A stretch of DNA of 5,398 nt from Robiginitomaculum sp. (GTDB lineage Bacteria; Pseudomonadota; Alphaproteobacteria; Caulobacterales; Maricaulaceae), in NCBI GenBank assembly GCA_002732905.1, contig NVTC01000006.1, positions 26,428 through 31,825 on the forward strand. The letters run 5' to 3'. The first letter of the stretch is position 1; every line of letters starts with the position of its first letter. The notes under the pieces are model-generated. The model was not told the origin of the DNA and did no database searches. It worked only from the letters and a program-made list of their open reading frames with translations. A program made the translations under genes and the position numbers. Positions 1 through 4,887 of the stretch are shown piece by piece.

Positions 1-458
1 TTAGAAGCGCCGTCTCCGAAGAAAACCACGGATACTTTACCGTTGTCCAGATATTTATCAGCAAGACCTAACCCTGCACCGATAGGCACTTGCGCACCGA
101 CAATGCCGTGCCCACCAAAAAATTGTTTTTCAACACTAAACATATGCATTGAGCCGCCCTTGCCCTTGGAGTAGCCCCCAATGCGTCCGGTCAGTTCCGC
201 CATGACGCCTTTTGGGTCCATACCACAAGCCAACATGTGTCCGTGGTCACGATAAGATGTGATCATTTGATCGTCTTCGTTAATGGCAGCATTTACACCT
301 GTTACTACGGCCTCTTGCCCAATATACAGATGGCAGAAGCCTGCGATAAGACCCATGCCGTATAATTGTCCAGCCTTCTCTTCGAAGCGGCGGATCAATA
401 ACATTTCGCGGTATAAATGGAGGAGTTCTTTTTTCGTGGTTTTTCCGATATTTGCCAT
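1..458 (-). CDS. pdhA: Pyruvate dehydrogenase E1 component, alpha subunit (N-terminal part, cut by window edge)
   Basis: This is the thiamine-diphosphate-dependent E1 alpha subunit, which with E1 beta decarboxylates pyruvate and acetylates the lipoyl groups of E2 in the cytoplasmic pyruvate dehydrogenase complex. The frame is open from ATG at 458 to the window edge, giving 152 complete codons of a protein that usually has about 330-350. Visible family hallmarks are RRFEEKAGQLY (residues 23-33), GFCHLYIGQEA (39-49), YRDHGHMLA (near 70-78), the GKGGSMHMF loop (near 103-111) and, at the very edge, GDGAS (148-152), the start of the GDG...N motif that binds ThDP-Mg. The N-terminus is short, without the Ala/Lys-rich leader seen in some alphaproteobacterial versions. 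The ATG has an AAAGG ribosome site 10 nt upstream. The gene lies 76 bp downstream of ftsB on the same strand, and pdhB is expected beyond the edge. Identity is very secure. Only the missing C-terminal half is unseen. Confidence 0.96.
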   Translation of the reverse strand, partial: MANIGKTTKKELLHLYREMLLIRRFEEKAGQLYGMGLIAGFCHLYIGQEAVVTGVNAAINEDDQMITSYRDHGHMLACGMDPKGVMAELTGRIGGYSKGKGGSMHMFSVEKQFFGGHGIVGAQVPIGAGLGLADKYLDNGKVSVVFFGDGAS

Positions 459-468
459 AGTTCAAAAA

Positions 469-473
469 CCTTT
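469..473 (-). promoter_or_regulatory. Ribosome binding site of pdhA
   Basis: On the minus strand AAAGG lies 10 nt before the ATG at 458. The spacing is slightly long but acceptable, and it supports this start over any internal Met. Confidence 0.5.
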
Positions 474-486
474 AGTTTGTATACGA

Positions 487-492
487 ATTATA
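487..492 (-). promoter_or_regulatory. Candidate -10 box for pdhA
   Basis: A perfect TATAAT on the minus strand lies about 29 nt upstream of the pdhA start, inside the AT-rich 76-bp gap after ftsB. A start of transcription near 480 would leave a leader of about 22 nt. No good -35 box is found at 16-18 bp (TTGTGC at 508-513 gives only 15 bp spacing), so this is a candidate only. It would give pdhA a promoter separate from ftsB. Confidence 0.35.
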
Positions 493-534
493 TATGCAAG
501 CTTAATAGCACAACTAACTTTAATAAACAATAAT

Positions 535-846
535 TTAAGGGGTTTCGTCAAGCCAAATAACTATATCGTTCGCACCTGAAACATTTAATGTGCGGCGGGC
601 TTCTTCGTCCAGTCTATCCAGATCCAGATTGCTGGCTCTTAGTTGTGATGCCCGCAATTCCAGAGCCTCACGCTTAATTTTCAACCAACTAATTTCCGCA
701 TTTAGACTTTCACTGCGATCAGAATAATCTGCTAATTTTAAGACACCAAGACTGCCGCCCAGTGTATGAAAACCCAAATAGGCATAGGCAACAAACAGCA
801 CCAAAAATGGCCAGGACAATCTGATTCTTTTCAGCACGCGCAACAT
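535..846 (-). CDS. ftsB: FtsB/DivIC-family septum formation initiator
   Basis: This small bitopic inner-membrane protein belongs to the FtsB/DivIC family. In the divisome it pairs through its coiled coil with FtsL and links to FtsQ, controlling septal peptidoglycan synthesis. The 103 residues show a short basic cytoplasmic tail (LRVLKRIRL), one membrane helix at about 11-30, a periplasmic coiled-coil stretch at about 43-72 rich in Glu, Leu and Arg, and a conserved distal segment around residues 73-88 (LDLDRLDEEARRTLNV), which matches the LDxDxLDExAR pattern of alphaproteobacterial members. The length fits the family. The position directly upstream of pdhA also matches the usual alphaproteobacterial order, though the gene upstream here is a DUF4153 protein rather than the often-seen eno. 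No clear Shine-Dalgarno precedes the ATG. The name ftsB is by family, and in this class the gene is often annotated only as a septum formation initiator protein. Confidence 0.88.
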   Translation of the reverse strand: MLRVLKRIRLSWPFLVLFVAYAYLGFHTLGGSLGVLKLADYSDRSESLNAEISWLKIKREALELRASQLRASNLDLDRLDEEARRTLNVSGANDIVIWLDETP

Positions 847-908
847 AACGGCAATTTAGCAAATGATGGTTAGCGAGGGATTAAGGTTTGCTGCAATCCG
901 CCGTTTTA

Positions 909-2705
909 TCAATCAATCTCTACGCCCTTAATCAAAATGATATAGTCGATAGACGTATAATAGGGATCATCCGAATAGCTAGCCTGTGTAATGAACAAGG
1001 AAATTTTAAGGCCGTCCTGCTCATATACTGTCACCAAAGGCTCCATTATTATTTCTGGTCCGTTGATATTGTGTTCTTTGAGCCAGTCCCAGATTTGGAA
1101 TCTGCCAAGTTCCTTTCCCCAACGCTTGTCAATTATTATGCCTTGATTATGGCTACTCACCTTTATGTCGCCAAACCAATAGGATGTCATAAATGTGGCA
1201 TCCTCACTAGATTTACTAAAGTGCTGCGGGCTGGATATGTAATCATAACCAGTAACTGCAATAGGTTTCCTCTCATCGTATTCATATTCTCGTTGAATGC
1301 CGAGTTGGCTCTGCGTCTTTGTTTTATCCAGACCAAACCATTTATAGATTTCGAAACTCTTTAAAGAATTTCGGCTCAATTGTTTATCCAATTTATCTGG
1401 TGCTTCGTTAGGACTGATAAATTTACGTATATGGCCTATTTTTCTATTGCTAATTAAATACGCCAAAGCCCCTTTGGCTTTAATTGCTTGCTCGTTATCC
1501 GGAACTTTAAAACCCTCAACAATGTTCAAATACCCGTCCGTATCGAGCATTTGATTGGCCACTAGCGCGGCTTTTAGACGGCTAGCCTGACTTGACGCCG
1601 ACACACCGTCTGCACCCCACGGCCCAATGGACGCCAGAGCCAGTAATAAGGCTGCAAAGCCCGGAATGATGCGGATATCGCGTTTAGCTTCGCTGCGAAA
1701 TGTAAACCAAACCGCAATACCAAGCGCCCAGACGGAAGCTAGCACGAGTAAATACCGCTCAACCGTCCAGCCATATTGGCTTATGCGCACTAACACAGCA
1801 TATGCCAATAACAATGCGGCAGGTATAGTCAGGGGAAACCAGAGTTTAGCATACCAGCGGGCTAAACGTTTTTTCTGAATAAACGGCGGATCCAATATCA
1901 ACCATGTCAACGTGCCTATGATAAGGAACGGTGTCACCAATTCTGCGATTTGGCCGTTTGGAACTGACTGGGTTAGCAATATTTTTAAGCCGTAAGCAAG
2001 CAATATAGCTGCATAAATTAGCGTCAATGGTGCCAGTATCCATGCGCCCAAAAACCCGACGGCACGGGATATGAAACCCGGATTGCGCAGGCTATCTCCA
2101 TCTTCCTCATCATGGCGCGGCAACATAGACATCCATGCCATAGGTGCCAGAAAGCCCAACCCTATTGGTAACATCCAATCTTCGACAACCTTGCTCATGT
2201 TTACACCAAATAAGGATTTGAGCGCGCCCATAATGGCAAATATCCCCATGACGTAAATCATTGAGCCAGCGGTCGTAAACAGCACGGCCGTCCAGAGTTT
2301 ATGGGTAAAGTCCCAGACTGCTACATCATCGCGCTTTGCCCGCCAAAACGGCGCATTACCCAAAAACAATATGCTGGCGGCAATTGCTGCAGGTGTAATA
2401 AACGCCATTTGCCGAAAAAAGTAGCCTGCCAGCAAACATGATAGAATCACGACTGTTTTGATGGCAATCGACACCGTCTTGCCGCGCCCCTCTCCGTACA
2501 AAGTTAAAATTACGGAGACATAGGCAGCCAATATGATGCCGCCGACTAACCGCATCATCATTTCATTGGATAATCCACCAAAACTGGTCTCCGTCAGTAT
2601 AACCAAAGTGAAAGCTGCGACCAGAACTGCGGCCAGAGGAAACCGCCTAAAGACCGCCTGAGCATCGGGAATAATACTCTCAAACCAGTTTCGTAATTTG
2701 TCCAT
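909..2705 (-). CDS. DUF4153-type multi-pass membrane protein
   Basis: This is a large integral membrane protein of unknown function. With ATG at 2705 it has 598 residues. About eleven hydrophobic segments can be read between residues 20 and 368 (for example near 22-40, 50-70, 76-96, 101-119, 136-166, 178-196, 214-246, 255-273, 291-311, 321-339 and 350-368). They are followed by about 230 mainly hydrophilic residues with no membrane segment, rich in Lys, Asp, Tyr and Trp, which form a separate soluble domain. This architecture and the general sequence character match DUF4153 proteins, which are widespread in Alphaproteobacteria. The family assignment is from memory of its pattern, not a search. 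For the start, GAGGAG at 2714-2719 is 8 nt before ATG 2705, while an in-frame GTG at 2712-2714 (601 residues) overlaps that ribosome site, so ATG is preferred. The gene is divergent from the sodN operon and 62 bp ahead of ftsB. No catalytic motif was recognised. Confidence 0.78.
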   Translation of the reverse strand: MDKLRNWFESIIPDAQAVFRRFPLAAVLVAAFTLVILTETSFGGLSNEMMMRLVGGIILAAYVSVILTLYGEGRGKTVSIAIKTVVILSCLLAGYFFRQMAFITPAAIAASILFLGNAPFWRAKRDDVAVWDFTHKLWTAVLFTTAGSMIYVMGIFAIMGALKSLFGVNMSKVVEDWMLPIGLGFLAPMAWMSMLPRHDEEDGDSLRNPGFISRAVGFLGAWILAPLTLIYAAILLAYGLKILLTQSVPNGQIAELVTPFLIIGTLTWLILDPPFIQKKRLARWYAKLWFPLTIPAALLLAYAVLVRISQYGWTVERYLLVLASVWALGIAVWFTFRSEAKRDIRIIPGFAALLLALASIGPWGADGVSASSQASRLKAALVANQMLDTDGYLNIVEGFKVPDNEQAIKAKGALAYLISNRKIGHIRKFISPNEAPDKLDKQLSRNSLKSFEIYKWFGLDKTKTQSQLGIQREYEYDERKPIAVTGYDYISSPQHFSKSSEDATFMTSYWFGDIKVSSHNQGIIIDKRWGKELGRFQIWDWLKEHNINGPEIIMEPLVTVYEQDGLKISLFITQASYSDDPYYTSIDYIILIKGVEID

Positions 2706-2713
2706 TTCACTCA

Positions 2714-2719
2714 CTCCTC
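2714..2719 (-). promoter_or_regulatory. Ribosome binding site that decides the DUF4153 gene start
   Basis: GAGGAG on the minus strand is spaced 8 nt from ATG at 2705. Its last base is the G of the alternative in-frame GTG start, so GTG initiation would have no usable ribosome site. Confidence 0.65.
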
Positions 2720-2730
2720 ATGATTCGTCT

Positions 2731-2740
2731 TATGATCATA
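2731..2740. repeat. Perfect 10-bp palindrome in the divergent intergenic region
   Basis: TATGATCATA is fully self-complementary and lies 26 bp upstream of the DUF4153 ATG, within the region expected to hold its promoter. TATGAT inside it could equally be read as a minus-strand or plus-strand -10 box. It may be an operator half-pair or chance, since no second copy was seen nearby. Confidence 0.3.
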
Positions 2741-2783
2741 GACTACTCTATGGACATTTGTGGCGACAAGAGGGCGAATATAT

Positions 2784-2813
2784 TTGGCTTTGAACTGAAA
2801 CTGGGTTTATAAT
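2784..2813 (+). promoter_or_regulatory. Candidate sigma-70 promoter of the sodN operon
   Basis: A perfect TATAAT at 2808-2813 is preceded by TTGGCT at 2784-2789 with an 18-bp spacer. The -35 box is poor, and another one (TTGAAC at 2790-2795) is only 12 bp away. Transcription from near 2820 would leave a leader of about 40 nt before the first gene. The -10 box is convincing by position and sequence, while the -35 assignment is uncertain and an activator may be involved. Confidence 0.45.
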
Positions 2814-2816
2814 GAT

Positions 2817-2841
2817 TCCAAATTCAAAATATCCCAATTCA
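2817..2841 (+). repeat. Short direct repeat in the leader of the sodN operon
   Basis: TCCAAATTCA (2817-2826) and TCCCAATTCA (2832-2841) match at nine of ten positions with a 15-bp period. They lie just downstream of the candidate -10 box and before the ribosome site. This could be a pair of regulator contacts, but the sequence is AT-rich and chance is possible. Confidence 0.25.
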
Positions 2842-2850
2842 GGGAAAACA

Positions 2851-2854
2851 GGAG
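2851..2854 (+). promoter_or_regulatory. Ribosome binding site of the 68-residue gene
   Basis: GGAG (within CAGGAGA) lies 6 nt before ATG 2861. This good match at proper spacing is the main reason to accept such a small reading frame as a real gene. Confidence 0.65.
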
Positions 2855-2860
2855 AACTTC

Positions 2861-3067
2861 ATGAAATTTTTAAAAACATCCGTAATTTCTGTCGCTATAG
2901 CGAGCCTAAGCGCTGTACCGGCTTTCGCCCATACAGGATCCCATGAGGCTTCTTTTTTAGTAAATCTAATGCATTGGCTAATAAGCCCTACACATGCCTT
3001 GTTGGCAGTTGTCGGTAGTGCTGCTATTGTTGCACTTATTGTTAAGTTAAAACGCAACCATTCCTAA
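2861..3067 (+). CDS. Small exported His-containing membrane protein, HupE/UreJ N-terminus-like, first gene of the sodN operon
   Basis: This 68-residue protein has no certain family. It starts with a clear Sec signal peptide: MKFLK, a hydrophobic core at residues 6-19, and a likely cleavage after AFA-23. The mature part begins HTGSHEASF, continues to H38-x6-H45 followed by LLAVVGSAA, and has a single hydrophobic helix at about 46-61 with a basic tail KLKRN. The His pattern and the helix after it resemble the first segment of HupE/UreJ nickel permeases (AHxGHxxSGF...HPxxGxDHLLAMxxVG). The Asp before the second His is replaced by Thr, and the remaining transmembrane helices are absent. It has a strong ribosome site, and its stop overlaps the Shine-Dalgarno of sodN, so co-translation is likely. 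Seen: export signal, His residues, operon. Inferred: periplasm-facing nickel binding or delivery linked to Ni-SOD. It could instead be a structural small membrane protein. The gene itself is likely real; its function is open. Confidence 0.8.
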   Translation: MKFLKTSVISVAIASLSAVPAFAHTGSHEASFLVNLMHWLISPTHALLAVVGSAAIVALIVKLKRNHS

Positions 3068-3074
3068 GGGGGAG
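3066..3074 (+). promoter_or_regulatory. Strong ribosome binding site of sodN
   Basis: AAGGGGGAG ends 5 nt before ATG 3080 and begins within the TAA stop of the preceding gene. It is the strongest Shine-Dalgarno in the window, which fits high expression of the enzyme and coupling to the upstream gene. Confidence 0.75.
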
Positions 3075-3079
3075 CCGAC

Positions 3080-3562
3080 ATGTTACATAATTTAATTTCG
3101 AAATTTGATGATAAACTTGATACTGCGTCCGCGCATTGTGACATTCCGTGCGGTATTTATGACCCGCAACCTGCACTCTATCATGCTTTGTCAGTCGTAC
3201 GCCAAATGGATATTTTGCTGGCCATTGACACTAGCGATATGAATGTTGCTACAGCCATGCAAATTGCCCGAAATACTGCCGAGAAAGAAAAGCAGGCTGA
3301 AAAGGTAAAGCAAGAAATTCGCATTATCTGGGGCGATTTCATCAAAGGCGATATACTCAAAGAGCAAGCTAGCGAGCTTGCCCATAATATCATGATGAAA
3401 GCCAGCAAATGTAAGCAAGACTTACACCGCGAAGACGGTCTGGCTTTGGTTGAACTGGTCAATGATTTCGCAGAAATGTTCTGGAAAATGAAAGACGTCA
3501 AAACCAAACGTGTCACGGCACCTTATGCGCCTGCTCTGGAAGTTGTCTATCCAGATCTATAA
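3080..3562 (+). CDS. sodN: Nickel superoxide dismutase precursor
   Basis: SodN converts superoxide to oxygen and hydrogen peroxide using a Ni(II)/Ni(III) centre held by an N-terminal hook. The 160-residue product has an 18-residue propeptide ending in ASA, followed by HCDIPCGIYDP (19-29). This is the Ni-hook, with His19, Cys20 and Cys24 corresponding to mature His1, Cys2 and Cys6, and Tyr27 to the conserved Tyr9 near the active site. The rest is predicted helical, as in the four-helix-bundle hexamer, with IWGDF (64-68 of the mature chain start) and a later FWKMKD segment matching the family's LWxDYF and FWxTK regions. The propeptide is not a Sec signal, so the enzyme is presumably cytoplasmic unless exported another way. 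Oddities are an extra Cys at 111, a C-terminal extension of about 20 residues after FWKMKD, and His rather than Glu at mature position 17. It is followed without spacing by its protease gene. Identity is secure from the hook and the neighbour. Confidence 0.96.
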   Translation: MLHNLISKFDDKLDTASAHCDIPCGIYDPQPALYHALSVVRQMDILLAIDTSDMNVATAMQIARNTAEKEKQAEKVKQEIRIIWGDFIKGDILKEQASELAHNIMMKASKCKQDLHREDGLALVELVNDFAEMFWKMKDVKTKRVTAPYAPALEVVYPDL

Positions 3563-3865
3563 ATGCCGCACCTGACTAAAGTTGTCGGCGATAGCATGTC
3601 TCCGACACTTACAGGCGGTGATTATGTCCTAACAATTAAACCCCGGTCGATACGGCCGGGGTTTATTTATGTGGTAAACCATTCCGATTTAGGCCGGATC
3701 GTAAAGCGGTTAGAACGCATTGAAAATAGTCAGTACTTCTTTAAAGGCGACAATCCACAATCAACACCAAGCGCTGTGATTGGTCCTGTGGCAAAAGACC
3801 GAATAATCGGACGGACTATATTACGAATATCCAAGAGTGGATTAAAACGCCTACCAAAAAAATAG
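3563..3865 (+). CDS. sodX: Nickel-type superoxide dismutase maturation protease (S26-like)
   Basis: SodX is the dedicated protease that removes the SodN propeptide so that the new N-terminal His can bind nickel. The 100 residues contain the S26/LexA-type signature GDSMSPTL (9-16) with nucleophile Ser11, the GRIVKRL strand (44-50) with general-base Lys48, and a third conserved box, FKGDNPQ (60-66). No membrane helix is present, unlike LepB, so it acts in the cytoplasm on its neighbour's product. Length and motif order agree with the SodX family. The ATG follows the sodN stop with zero bases between, and no Shine-Dalgarno stands at normal spacing (GGAAG lies about 21 nt upstream), so translation probably depends on ribosomes finishing sodN. 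A strong hairpin lies inside the gene at 3637-3665. The cleavage role is known for the family and inferred here from linkage. Confidence 0.93.
   Translation: MPHLTKVVGDSMSPTLTGGDYVLTIKPRSIRPGFIYVVNHSDLGRIVKRLERIENSQYFFKGDNPQSTPSAVIGPVAKDRIIGRTILRISKSGLKRLPKK
3637..3665 (+). other. Intragenic hairpin within sodX
   Basis: Arms TAAACCCCGG (3637-3646) and CCGGGGTTTA (3656-3665) are perfect complements. The stem continues inward with a G-U, a C-G and a G-C pair to leave a 3-nt loop (ATA, 3650-3652), about 13 bp in all. Downstream is TTTAT (3666-3670), a weak T-rich stretch. It resembles an attenuator or processing stem but lies within codons 25-35 of sodX. Confidence 0.55.
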
Positions 3866-3868
3866 AGC

Positions 3869-3895
3869 TTTCCTCCCCCGTTAAGAGGGAGGAAA
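3869..3895. terminator. Candidate bidirectional terminator between sodX and secF
   Basis: TTTCCTCCC (3869-3877) and GGGAGGAAA (3887-3895) form a perfect 9-bp stem with a 9-nt loop, placed between two convergent genes. On the minus strand the stem is followed, after 6 nt, by a run of seven T (complement of 3856-3862), favouring secF termination. On the plus strand a shorter T run follows at about 3904-3908. The T tracts are not immediately adjacent to the stem, so efficiency is uncertain. Confidence 0.55.
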
Positions 3896-3900
3896 ATCAG

Positions 3901-4878
3901 TTATTTTTGCGGTCCGGTACGGTTCACACCTAACAATAACAAGATTGGTGATGCGACAAATATTGATGAATATGTACCTACGAACACGCCCCAAATCATG
4001 GCGAATGCAAAACCATGCAGTCCCGGGCCACCCCAAACATAGAGAGCGACCAAAGCAAGCATTGTCGTAACCGAAGTCATAATGGTCCGCGACAATGTAT
4101 CATTAATCGACAGGTTCAATACATCGGCCAGAGGTTTCTTCTTGTACTTCCGTAAGTTCTCGCGAATGCGGTCATAGACGATCACCGTATCATTGAGTGA
4201 ATAGCCAACAATGGTCAAAATCGCGGCGACAATCGATAGGTTGAACTCTAGCGCCGTGAATGAAAACACACCAATTGTCAGGATAACATCATGGGCCAGT
4301 GCGACCACAGCTCCAAGACCAAACTGCCATTCAAACCGGAACCAAATATAGAGAAGCACCATCATCAGAGCCAATATAACGGCCATAGCCCCTTTTTTCT
4401 TAAGCTCACCGGACACTTTGGTACCAAGAACTTGTACGCTCAATGTGTTTTCCGTGTTGGCGACTTCTGGATACATTTCAACGACAGCAACCTGAATGGA
4501 CTTAAGCGCAACTTGTTGTGCTTGATCATCATTCTCGTCGCCTTCGAGAGCAGCTTGTTTTGACACCGACAAACGGATGGCTTGTACTTTGTCTTTATCG
4601 CTTTGCCCAATCGTCTGGATGGCAAGTTCGCCGAGACCAAGTTTAGGACCAAGCGCACGGATAGCCGTTAAGTCCCCATCGGTCGGACTTTCGGTTAAGT
4701 GAAATTCCCAAACCGTACCGCCCTTGAAATCAAGGCCGTAGTTTAGGTTTTTTGTCGTAAACAAAAATATTGAGGCAATAATTGCCAATAGGGATAAAAC
4801 CATCGCGACCAAACGTACTTTGATGAAAGGGACGTTTGTGTTTTTGGGCAGATAGCGAACTAAGGATATATCAAACAT
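3901..4878 (-). CDS. secF: Protein translocase subunit SecF
   Basis: SecF forms with SecD the membrane complex that uses the proton motive force to pull proteins out of the SecYEG channel on the periplasmic side. The 325 residues show transmembrane helix 1 at about 23-41, the family motif GLDFKGG (48-54), a periplasmic domain to about 160, then five hydrophobic segments. These include the LAHD element (194-197) and VGYSLNDTVIVYDRIREN (224-241), the conserved region at the core of the SecD/SecF fold. The periplasmic domain holds an acidic stretch, EGDENDD (112-118). The chosen ATG has an AGGTG ribosome site 5-6 nt upstream. A further ATG 36 nt upstream (giving 337 residues) would lie inside secD and is unlikely. 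The gap to secD is 7 bp and the ribosome site overlaps the secD stop, so the two are coupled. It ends opposite sodX at a shared hairpin. Confidence 0.96.
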   Translation of the reverse strand: MFDISLVRYLPKNTNVPFIKVRLVAMVLSLLAIIASIFLFTTKNLNYGLDFKGGTVWEFHLTESPTDGDLTAIRALGPKLGLGELAIQTIGQSDKDKVQAIRLSVSKQAALEGDENDDQAQQVALKSIQVAVVEMYPEVANTENTLSVQVLGTKVSGELKKKGAMAVILALMMVLLYIWFRFEWQFGLGAVVALAHDVILTIGVFSFTALEFNLSIVAAILTIVGYSLNDTVIVYDRIRENLRKYKKKPLADVLNLSINDTLSRTIMTSVTTMLALVALYVWGGPGLHGFAFAMIWGVFVGTYSSIFVASPILLLLGVNRTGPQK

Positions 4879-4882
4879 GGGA

Positions 4883-4887
4883 CACCT
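4883..4887 (-). promoter_or_regulatory. Ribosome binding site of secF, overlapping the secD stop
   Basis: AGGTG on the minus strand shares two bases with the TAG stop of secD (4886-4888) and sits 4 nt before ATG 4878. This decides the secF start and implies translational coupling, which would help keep SecD and SecF in balance. Confidence 0.6.

Noticed and set aside
283..579. Plus-strand frame of 98 codons covering the start of pdhA and the pdhA-ftsB gap
   Set aside because: It overlaps two well-identified minus-strand genes and shows no coding signature or initiation site.
888..1364. Plus-strand open frame of 158 codons opposite the end of the DUF4153 gene
   Set aside because: It lies wholly antisense to a long coherent membrane protein apart from a few bases, has no ribosome site, and its product has no recognisable domain.
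2731..2740. TATGATCATA read as a NikR operator
   Set aside because: NikR boxes have GTATGA and TCATAC half-sites separated by 16 bp. Here the halves abut with no spacer, so the similarity is probably chance.
2790..2813. TTGAAC-TATAAT read as a -35/-10 pair for the sodN operon
   Set aside because: The spacer is only 12 bp, too short for a sigma-70 promoter, so only the -10 box is retained.
3181..3516. Minus-strand open frames of 111 and 75 codons opposite sodN
   Set aside because: They are antisense shadows of a securely identified sodN, with low-complexity Ser/hydrophobic products and no ribosome sites.
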